Positions 1 to 6,129 of a DNA stretch of 30,295 nt are shown here, piece by piece. The DNA is from an uncultured Clostridium sp. (lineage in GTDB: Bacteria; Bacillota; Clostridia; Lachnospirales; Lachnospiraceae). Where the stretch lies: positions 1-30,295 of the forward strand of contig USJW01000053.1 in assembly GCA_900555045.1 (NCBI GenBank), read 5' to 3'. The notes under the pieces are model-generated. The model worked only from the letters and a program-made list of their open reading frames with translations, did no database searches and was not told the DNA's origin. Position numbers and translations under genes: made by a program. Every line of letters starts with the position of its first letter. Position 1 is the first letter of the stretch.

Positions 1-33
1 ATCATGGATAATATTTGCTTTTCAATGTTCAGT

Positions 34-50
34 TGCCAGATTCTCTGGCA
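34..50 (-). other. Hairpin after cas8c-like gene
   Basis: A perfect 7-bp inverted repeat (TGCCAGA / TCTGGCA) with a 3-nt loop lies just downstream of the cas8c-like stop codon. No T-run follows it on the minus strand, so it is not an obvious intrinsic terminator. It may act as an mRNA processing or stability element between cas8c and the next cas gene, which would begin at or beyond the left edge. No confident start for that gene is visible. Confidence 0.45.
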
Positions 51-86
51 TGATCAATCAAGATTCCGAGAGATCATTTTTTATTT

Positions 87-2150
87 TCATTCTTCTGCTT
101 TTTCTTTTTTCGGAAAGGCTGCCAGATATCCAATAAACATTTGTGCTTTTTCATAATCGTTAAAGCGTTGTTTATCCTTCAGAGCAGAAGCCAGCGCATC
201 CGCTATCTGCTCGTAGGCATATAGCAAATATCCAGCAGACGGTCCAAAATATTCTACTTCTTCATCTTGGCGGTTTTTCAGTTTCTTTTTAATGCAGGCT
301 TCCCTATTTGCTTTTGCCCAAGTAATATACGGAATCATTCGATTTGCCAATTGAGCAAGTGCCTGTGCCGGCATCTCCGACGCAGCCACATACATACTGC
401 TCCCCACAAGCTGAGGCGGAATCTGTCCACCTCTCACCTCACAGCAATATAATTCATGCAGACTATCCGACACCTTCAATATCTGCCCTAATAAATATGG
501 ATATTCATTCATATAATCCTTCTTTCTGCTCCCAAGCCAATATAATATCATTCCAATCATCACCAATGCATCCTGCAATTTCGGAATAAATGCATCGGTA
601 GCGTTATAGCGCATGACTGAATTGAGAATCCCTCCTGCATATAGCACCATATTGGAACAGCGTTCTATCATAAAATGCAAATCTTTTTCCAATACTGGCT
701 TTGGAACTCCAAATAAAAGCTCCATACCATGATAAACCGGAACAGGCTTAAATTTATCTGTGATCTGTGTCCCATCTTGCTTCCAGGTTCGATTCAAAAT
801 TTCGGCAACTCCGAGCGGAAAGGGCGTCCATGGAGATCGAATCGAAAATTCTGGCAGATTTTTCGAAGCCCTTTGCCAGTCGGCACTGTTCCGAACAATA
901 TCCTCTACTGCCGCACAACGCGTATAAATAACCTTTGTTCGCGCCTTATCTAATTTGCGAAGAACAAATATTTGAATATTGTCCGGGTAATTTTCCGGAT
1001 CCACTATCTTTGTTTTTGTCAAATACTCAGAAAACACCTTTGCTTCTGATTCAAAACAACTTTTTTGTTCCCCTTTATCAGTTGCTTTAAATAAAGCAGT
1101 AAAGCTTGGCAGATTTTCCGGCAGATGTGATGGGTAGGCAAATAAAATTTCATTTTTGTCCGTGCTCACCCAGGTTTTGTTCTTCATATTCACACCAGAA
1201 AGCCAGGTCAATGCAGCCTGTATACCAGACCGCACTTCTGGTGCTATCGGATACGTGGCGTTTTCAAAACGGCCATAGCGGCTTTGACACGGCTGTCCTC
1301 TAAACATGGTTCTAAGACTCACCTCAAACCCACCAGCCAGCTTCACTGTCGGCATCGGTTCCTCCAACGGTGCAAACATGACACCAAAGGCATCCAGCTC
1401 ATTAACTTCTGCTTTCCCCTTCTCTGTAGCATCTGCTGCTAATAACGCACGATTTAAACCTCTTGTAAATTTTTCTGTAGCAGATGACACATCATCATCT
1501 TCTAATTCATCACTATCCAAAATAACTGACAGGCTTCCATAATCATCTTCCGGACTTTTTTCTTCTTTGCCTATATAAAAAAGAATCTGCAGTGCAAGTG
1601 CAATATCCACCCGCTTTTCAAGCGCTTCAAAGGCGGCCCGTTCAAGCTCCGCATGAAGAACTTCTGGCTTGGCAAACGGACGCGCCGCCCGTATCAGACG
1701 AAGCGCTGGCTCATAAACGGCTTCCCCCTGTAGCATCTTTTCCAGTTTAGCCGGAATTTCCCGCATACTGTTTTTATATTTTCTTGTAAACTTGGCTCTC
1801 CAGTTACTGCAATTACACCATTCCCTTATCTGCGGAATATCTATCTGGCTACAATCAGCTTTCAATAATTTTGATATTTCCTGTGCCTGCTTCGTATCTG
1901 TTATACGATATAACGGTGCCAGATTCATCGCAGGAAATGTGCCCTGATTATTCCCATATTTTCTCAGTTTCTGTCCCAAATCTGCATTCACACGATCCAG
2001 ACGGACAACCTTATCTTCCCGAAAAACAATACGGACACACGGCGCGTTTGCCTTGATATTGGGAATGGATTTGTATTCCCGGTGCCATTTATCGCCAACA
2101 ATATTCATCCTTGACAATGTGACCGAGAGCTGATACAGTTCGTTAATCAT
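87..2150 (-). CDS. cas8c: Cas8c/Csd1-like large Cascade subunit (type I-C)
   Basis: A 687-residue protein encoded 3 nt downstream of cas5, in the position and size class of the type I-C large subunit Cas8c (Csd1). In the family this subunit recognises the TTC PAM and nucleates Cascade on DNA. The start ATG follows a GGGAGGGA ribosome binding site 7-8 nt upstream, and the stop is TGA. I see no enzymatic motif, as expected for Cas8. A central stretch around residues 315-345 (ending near FAYPSHLP) resembles the region of Csd1 before its C-terminal half. The N-terminus is unlike the canonical Csd1 I remember, and it is somewhat longer than the roughly 570-620 residues typical of the family, so this may be a divergent I-C lineage. 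The call rests largely on the cas5 neighbour; a different Cas8 subtype is the main alternative. Base composition is AT-richer than the sugar genes to the right. Confidence 0.72.
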   Translation of the reverse strand: MINELYQLSVTLSRMNIVGDKWHREYKSIPNIKANAPCVRIVFREDKVVRLDRVNADLGQKLRKYGNNQGTFPAMNLAPLYRITDTKQAQEISKLLKADCSQIDIPQIREWCNCSNWRAKFTRKYKNSMREIPAKLEKMLQGEAVYEPALRLIRAARPFAKPEVLHAELERAAFEALEKRVDIALALQILFYIGKEEKSPEDDYGSLSVILDSDELEDDDVSSATEKFTRGLNRALLAADATEKGKAEVNELDAFGVMFAPLEEPMPTVKLAGGFEVSLRTMFRGQPCQSRYGRFENATYPIAPEVRSGIQAALTWLSGVNMKNKTWVSTDKNEILFAYPSHLPENLPSFTALFKATDKGEQKSCFESEAKVFSEYLTKTKIVDPENYPDNIQIFVLRKLDKARTKVIYTRCAAVEDIVRNSADWQRASKNLPEFSIRSPWTPFPLGVAEILNRTWKQDGTQITDKFKPVPVYHGMELLFGVPKPVLEKDLHFMIERCSNMVLYAGGILNSVMRYNATDAFIPKLQDALVMIGMILYWLGSRKKDYMNEYPYLLGQILKVSDSLHELYCCEVRGGQIPPQLVGSSMYVAASEMPAQALAQLANRMIPYITWAKANREACIKKKLKNRQDEEVEYFGPSAGYLLYAYEQIADALASALKDKQRFNDYEKAQMFIGYLAAFPKKEKAEE

Positions 2151-2153
2151 GAA

Positions 2154-2819
2154 TCAAGTCCCTCCCTTCACCGGATAAATCAAGGTCCCCCGATGAATCA
2201 CCACATCCGTATCATAGACTGCATGGTATTCTGCCTGATACTCTGAGGAAAACACCTGCCGCAGCATAGACGGGATGATAATATCCGGTTGTTCCGTGCA
2301 AACCTCTGTTTCGTCCCTAAAAGCGCCAAAATAGGAAGGCGTAAACTCCCGCCAACCGAGGAAGAGACTTGCGTAGGACTGTCCCCTTTTCAGGCGGCGA
2401 TTAAATATATCCTGATATGCATGCCCCGGCGACGTCGTACGCTTGTCCCACGCCTCTGCCCTAGAAGTCAAGTTGACCTTTTTAGTATTTGGTATAGCCA
2501 CCGCGTAAAGCCGATAGCACACATCTGTCAATACCGTAGCGTACAGCTGATAATTATTCCCCCCGGCTATAGCGCTGCTGCTGCGCAACGGACCACCATA
2601 ATTAGTCGCATAACTATGCCACTGGACAGGCTTGCATAGTTCCACTTTCGTGGGGATAATCTCAATGGCCGGCCCCCATAAAACAGATTCAAATATCGCC
2701 TTGACAGCTGAATATGTTGGCGCAGCGTAGCTGACCGGCGAGTCCCCACTGTCTGGTCGGACCCAAATCGCGGTCTGACCGGCAATTTCCATTTGAATCG
2801 GATAACTGTAAGTTACCAT
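2154..2819 (-). CDS. cas5c: Cas5c/Cas5d (type I-C Cascade subunit, crRNA-processing family)
   Basis: Cas5 of the Dvulg/I-C group. It caps the 5' handle of the crRNA in Cascade and, in most I-C systems, is itself the pre-crRNA endonuclease. Family-typical features are an N-terminal RAMP strand, the segment around residues 32-50 (SYAAPTYSAVKAIFESVLWG) and the region around residues 138-157 (IFNRRLKRGQ, then FLGWREF). I place the start at the second methionine (2819) because a GGGAGGG ribosome binding site sits about 6 nt upstream; an earlier in-frame ATG at 2834 lacks one. In my hand alignment the Lys-His dyad of Bacillus Cas5d falls on Ala134-Tyr135, with His133 adjacent, so the nuclease site may be altered. 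It is first in the operon: no cas3 lies between it and the promoter at 3019-3047, although cas3 usually precedes cas5 in type I-C. Confidence 0.88.
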   Translation of the reverse strand: MVTYSYPIQMEIAGQTAIWVRPDSGDSPVSYAAPTYSAVKAIFESVLWGPAIEIIPTKVELCKPVQWHSYATNYGGPLRSSSAIAGGNNYQLYATVLTDVCYRLYAVAIPNTKKVNLTSRAEAWDKRTTSPGHAYQDIFNRRLKRGQSYASLFLGWREFTPSYFGAFRDETEVCTEQPDIIIPSMLRQVFSSEYQAEYHAVYDTDVVIHRGTLIYPVKGGT

Positions 2820-2903
2820 ATTTTGCCCTCCCATTTTTTATAATATAGTAATAAATATCTATCTGCAGCCAATTCTACAAGCATCCGCTTTTTCCTAAAA
2901 TCC

Positions 2904-2946
2904 AAAAAATACCTGATTCGATACACCAACAGTGCAACATCAGGTA
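2904..2946 (-). terminator. Intrinsic terminator/attenuator in the cas leader
   Basis: Perfect 8-bp arms TACCTGAT/ATCAGGTA (2939-2946 and 2910-2917) enclose the psi-R2 stem and are followed on the minus strand by six T residues (2904-2909). It lies about 85 nt upstream of the cas5 start and downstream of the only good promoter. It should therefore release most transcripts as the short RNA and let only read-through reach the cas genes. Confidence 0.75.
2915..2938 (-). repeat. Degenerate I-C-type CRISPR repeat (psi-R2)
   Basis: Read on the minus strand it begins GTTGCACTGTT, matching 9 of 11 bases of the 5' end of the I-C repeat I remember from Bacillus halodurans (GTCGCACTCTT). It folds into a small stem TGCAC/GTGTA (one G-U pair) around the loop TGTTG, as a CRISPR repeat would. 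It starts exactly 36 nt after the end of psi-R1, a normal I-C spacer length. The repeat consensus is from memory, and the host's own array is not in the window. Confidence 0.6.
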
Positions 2947-2974
2947 CTTTCTTTCCTCATAACATAAAACCACT

Positions 2975-2996
2975 TTTTCAACCCACAGAGTGCTCT
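2975..2996 (-). repeat. Degenerate I-C-type CRISPR repeat (psi-R1)
   Basis: On the minus strand GCACTCT (2993-2987) is followed directly by GTGGGTTGAAAA (2986-2975). The first block equals part of the 5' stem arm of a known I-C repeat. The second matches 10 of 12 bases of the conserved 3' handle GTGGATTGAAAT. The loop and 3' stem arm of the normal repeat are missing, so this is a shortened pseudo-repeat. The handle ends exactly where the pseudo-spacer match to the 3055 site begins, which fixes the register. Confidence 0.65.
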
Positions 2997-3018
2997 TCTA
3001 TCGCTCTCTGATATACTT

Positions 3019-3047
3019 ATTATATCATTGTACAAATTAGTCGTCAA
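3019..3047 (-). promoter_or_regulatory. Sigma-A promoter of the cas operon and leader RNA
   Basis: TTGACG (3042-3047) and TATAAT (3019-3024) are separated by exactly 17 bp, a near-consensus housekeeping promoter on the minus strand. The predicted start is near 3012, giving a leader of about 190 nt before cas5. The AT-rich DNA upstream of the -35 box is occupied by the TTC-flanked pseudo-protospacer. Confidence 0.85.
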
Positions 3048-3051
3048 TATA

Positions 3052-3090
3052 TTCAGTGGATTTATTTTATAAATTAAAAACTGAGGAACA
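3052..3090 (+). promoter_or_regulatory. PAM-flanked partial protospacer upstream of the cas promoter
   Basis: The plus strand carries TTC (3052-3054), the type I-C PAM, followed by AGTGGATTTATTTTAT (3055-3070). The pseudo-spacer reads AGTGGTTTTATGTTAT. Positions 1-5, 7-11 and 13-16 match; 6 and 12 do not. In type I Cascade every sixth guide base is flipped out and not read, so the effective match in the first 16 positions is complete. Beyond that it decays (17, 19-21 and 24 mismatch). The site sits at about -40 to -78 relative to the predicted start, where bound Cascade would cover the upstream contacts of RNA polymerase. Confidence 0.75.
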
Positions 3091-3142
3091 ATCTAATCTG
3101 TCCCCAGCTCGGCTGTGCTTTTATCAAAAGCTTCTATCCATT

Positions 3143-3892
3143 TCAATACCCCATATGCAACACCCTCCCCGCCTCATCTGCAAACGTCACCATGGGAACT
3201 CCTTTAAAGGTAAGGCAGACGTAATAGTAGTAGATTCCGCTCTCATACTCCCATGCCTTCTTCTCCAGCCCGTACCGCTCTGAGAAATAATCTAGCATGA
3301 CTTTTAAGCGGCTGTTGCAGCGAAACGGGTAATCAGGAAACGACTTCTGACGGTGAAGCCCGTCCTCCTTGCCGCGCATCAGAAAAATGGGGATGTCCTG
3401 CTTCGTGATGGCACGCTTGCCGTCCGGAATGGAGGCGGTGGACCAGGGAGCCGCGGCCGCGAATAAGTCGGAGGCGTACAGGGCCAGATCCATGCTCATT
3501 ATGCCTCTGCTGGACTGGCCGCAGCAGTAAATCCGTGAGCGTTCCACCGGATAGCACCCCGCCTCCTCCTCCACAGCCGCCTTCCCACGGTCATGGCAGC
3601 CTCATGCACCGGCCCCTGGACGAAATACCACTGCCTGGCGATCTGCCTCTAAGGCGTCTTGTTGGTGTAGACCGCAAAGGACACCTTCACCTGATCTCCG
3701 CCGCATGTAACCGTCAGATCCGGGGAATACATTTTGGTGAGCGCCCTCGCGCCGATCAGAAACTCGTCGCCCCTTATAAAGGTGGGGGACCGTCTCATAG
3801 AGTACCTTGTCCAAAAATATCCCCTGGTAATCCTTCCGCAGATATACCGCGGCAAACTCCAAGATAGGTATAAAATACACATATTTCGTCAA
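3143..3892 (-). pseudogene. Broken esterase-like alpha/beta hydrolase gene
   Basis: Pieces of one hydrolase are spread over two frames. The N-terminal part reads ...FAAVYLRKDYQGIFLDK..., then shifts frame near 3775 into GDEFLIGARALTKMYSP.... An in-frame TAG follows at about 3650, then WYFVQGPVHEAAMTVG, another frameshift near 3580, and the C-terminal part starting EEEAGCYPVERSRIYC. The nucleophile elbow, normally GQSxGG in such esterases, reads GQSSRG, so the second glycine of GxSxG is lost. The remnant stops at HMGY, probably short of a normal C-terminus. It resembles the PHB-depolymerase/feruloyl-esterase-like group, but the exact family is uncertain. It shows no sign of being translated as one protein. 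Confidence 0.75.
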
Positions 3893-4079
3893 GTTAATAA
3901 CTAATGTTTATTATCTTAAATCCATATTCGTTATATATCCATCAAACTATTGATCCGTATAATAATCTTTAGAAATGGTTTTTTTGTACCCTCACGCACA
4001 AACGCTGTCTTAACCGGTCGCTTTGTGTTACCATTACAGCAACCCATATCAATTCATAAAAAAGGGGGAACGGCGGCGA

Positions 4080-4640
4080 TACGCTACTCAACTGCGGTAT
4101 TTTTCGGAGATCTGTAAAAATGAAGGGAACATGACCCGGGCGGCGGGGTAACTGCATGTCTCCCAGCCCGCGCTCTCCAAACCCTCCACGAGCTGGAGGA
4201 CGAGCTGGGTGTGCTGCTGTTTAAGCGCGTCCACCAGCGGCTGGAGCTGACCCCGGATGGGGCGTACCTGTTCGGCCGGGTGTACGACCAAAAACGCCCC
4301 GGATGAAACCCTGCTGTGGATTTTGAATCTCAAACAAACCCAGACAGTTTACGTTGTGGACCAAAGCCACCCGCTGTACGGCCACACCACAAAGGTGGAG
4401 CGAAAGATCATGGCCTTAGGCCTCCCAGCCAAGATAATCACTAACACCCACGATCTGCGCATGATCACCTAGATGGTGCACCAGCACATGGGCGGTGCCA
4501 TCCTCCTGCGGGAGCTGGCCCAGGCCATCCCCGGCAGCGTCCACATCGACATGAAGGAAGGCCAGTCGGCCAACACCGCCGTGGTGGCAAAAAAGGACCG
4601 CCGCAAAACAGATATGCTCCATTTGCGACGGCCCTTCAGT
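4080..4640 (+). pseudogene. Broken LysR-family regulator gene
   Basis: On the plus strand the start of a LysR helix-turn-helix domain is readable: QLRYFSEICKNEGNMTRAAG, a stop (TAA near 4148), LHVSQPALSK, then a frameshift into LHELEDELGVLLFKRVHQRL and LELTPDGAYLFGRVYD. About 100 residues of the effector-binding domain are then missing. The sequence resumes with a C-terminal piece (VVDQSHPLYGH ... IMALGLPAKIITN, a stop at about 4470, MVHQHMGGAILLRELAQAIPG). At least two stops, a frameshift and a deletion make it non-functional. It converges on the GH1 gene, so it is not placed as that operon's activator. Confidence 0.8.
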
Positions 4641-4683
4641 CTTATATTTTCCGGTCTTATCCCCAGGACTCCACTTCTCGTCC

Positions 4684-6117
4684 TCAAATTCCTTCTTGTA
4701 TCACGCCCTTATACCACCCAAAGGATTTTTTCTTCATCCGTCGAAAGCTCCCGCTCCCGTCGTCCTGCCGGTCCACGTAGATGAAGCCGTACCGCTTTCT
4801 CATCTCCCCCGTGGTCGCGCTCACCAGGTCGATGGGCCCCCAGGTCAGATATCCCAGGCAGGCCACGCCGTCCTCGCGCACGGCCTTCTTCATCTCCTCG
4901 ATATGCTGCGCCAGGTACTCGATGCGGTAGTCGTCTGCGATGGTCCCGTCCGGCTCCACGCGGTCCTCCGCGCCCAGGCCGTTCTCGGTGATCATCACGG
5001 GCAGGCCGTAGCGCCGGTACACGACGTTCATGATGTAGCGCAGGCCCACCGGGTCGATTCCCCAGCCCCAGCGGCTGATCTTTAAGTACGGGTTCTGCAC
5101 TCCGCCGAACATGGTCTCCTCGGACTCGGTGTCGTCCTCACACCGGGCCACGCTGGAGGCGTAGTAGTTGATGCCCACGAAGCCCAATCGGCCCTCGCGA
5201 AAGTCTGCCTCGTCCTCCGGCCCCTTCTCAAGCGTAATCCCCGCGGCCCGGTACTCCGCCTCCCGGTACGCAGGAAATGCCCCGCGGCACATGGCGTCCA
5301 TCTGGTAGAATTGCCGTTCCATCTGCAAAAATGCGCCGAGAACATGCTCCGGCTTGCAGTCTCTCGGGTAGATGGGCGTCAGCCCGAACACGCAGCCCAC
5401 CTGGTTTTCCGGATCGATGGTCCGGGCCAGGCGCGCGGCCTTCACACCCGCCAGGGTCATGTTGTAGCCGATCTGGGCCAGATCCCTGCGGGGATCCTTG
5501 AGCTCGCTGTACTTGACGCCTGCGATCATGTAGGTGAACACGTCCGAGGCCTCGCTCTCGGGGTCCAAATGGTTCATCTCGTTGAAGGTCACCCAGCGGT
5601 GTACTCTCCCCTTCAGGGCCCGGAGCACGGTCTCGCAGAAGCGCAGATACAGCTCGATGGTCCGCCTGCTCTCCCAGCCACCGCAGACCTCCACCAGGCG
5701 CCTTGGCATCTCAAAATGGTACAGGGTCACAATGGGCTCGATTCCATGGCGCAAAAGCTCGTCCACCACGTCGCTGTAGTGGGCAAGTCCCGCCTCGTTG
5801 GGCGTCTCATCGTCCCCGTTCGGGTAGATTCTTGACCAGTCCACGGAGATTCTGAGGGCCGTGAACCCCATCTCGGCAAACATCGCGATGTCCTCCCGGT
5901 ACCGGTGGTAAAAATCGATCCCCTCGTGGGACGGGTACAACTTTCCCGCCTCCAGCTGCTCCGAGATCTCCCGGGGGCGCTCACAGGTTCCGCCGGTCAC
6001 CAGGTCCATGATCCCCAGGCCCTTTCCGTCCTCATCCCAGGCTCCCTCGCACTGGTGGGCGGCGATGCTGCCGCCCCACAAAAAACGATTCTCCGCGCTC
6101 ACATTCATCCTCCTCAT
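4684..6117 (-). CDS. GH1 family 6-phospho-beta-glucosidase (or 6-phospho-beta-galactosidase)
   Basis: A 477-residue glycoside hydrolase family 1 enzyme, the normal length for the family. The acid/base glutamate lies in TFNEMN and the nucleophile in ITENGLG. The C-terminal SATTGEMRKRYGFIYV segment matches the phosphate-binding Ser...Lys-x-Tyr loop of GH1 enzymes that act on 6-phospho-glycosides, which fits a PTS operon. It would cleave the disaccharide-6-phosphate delivered by the PTS in the cytoplasm; there is no signal peptide. It is the last gene of the operon, 12 nt after the sulfatase stop. The start could be 6117 or the in-frame ATG at 6108; the TAAGG motif is better spaced for the latter. 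Gluco- versus galacto-specificity cannot be read by eye. Confidence 0.9.
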   Translation of the reverse strand: MRRMNVSAENRFLWGGSIAAHQCEGAWDEDGKGLGIMDLVTGGTCERPREISEQLEAGKLYPSHEGIDFYHRYREDIAMFAEMGFTALRISVDWSRIYPNGDDETPNEAGLAHYSDVVDELLRHGIEPIVTLYHFEMPRRLVEVCGGWESRRTIELYLRFCETVLRALKGRVHRWVTFNEMNHLDPESEASDVFTYMIAGVKYSELKDPRRDLAQIGYNMTLAGVKAARLARTIDPENQVGCVFGLTPIYPRDCKPEHVLGAFLQMERQFYQMDAMCRGAFPAYREAEYRAAGITLEKGPEDEADFREGRLGFVGINYYASSVARCEDDTESEETMFGGVQNPYLKISRWGWGIDPVGLRYIMNVVYRRYGLPVMITENGLGAEDRVEPDGTIADDYRIEYLAQHIEEMKKAVREDGVACLGYLTWGPIDLVSATTGEMRKRYGFIYVDRQDDGSGSFRRMKKKSFGWYKGVIQEGI

Positions 6118-6129
6118 CCTTACCGGGCG

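Larger units (their letters stand above)
2904..3012 (-). ncRNA. crRNA-like Cas-regulating RNA candidate (CreR-like) in the cas leader
   Basis: Predicted RNA of about 105 nt starting near 3012, 7 nt after the -10 element, and ending at the T-run of the terminator at 2904. It contains a degenerate I-C-type repeat (2975-2996), a 36-nt pseudo-spacer (2974 down to 2939) and a second degenerate repeat (2938 down to about 2915). The pseudo-spacer starts AGTGG and matches the plus-strand site at 3055 onward, next to a TTC PAM. This is the layout of CreR/CreA-type RNAs known from other CRISPR-cas loci, where a degenerate crRNA guides Cascade to a promoter for repression. The unit doubles as the 5' leader of the cas5 mRNA. 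Sequence and spacing are seen directly; the function is inferred. Confidence 0.75.

Noticed and set aside
1..86. Start of cas7 at the left edge
   Set aside because: An ATG occurs at 3-5 on the minus strand, but there is no convincing ribosome binding site and no coding sequence to judge, so no gene is called.
3056..3283. A 75-codon plus-strand frame overlapping the pseudo-protospacer, possibly a small CreT-like toxin
   Set aside because: Most of it is antisense to the hydrolase remnant, it has no ribosome binding site, and its composition follows the opposite-strand gene. The guide match adjoins the cas promoter rather than a promoter for this frame.
5311..5835. Long plus-strand frames opposite the GH1, regulator, kinase and GH115 genes
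   Set aside because: They are antisense shadows in GC-rich DNA, with repetitive low-complexity translations and no ribosome binding sites.
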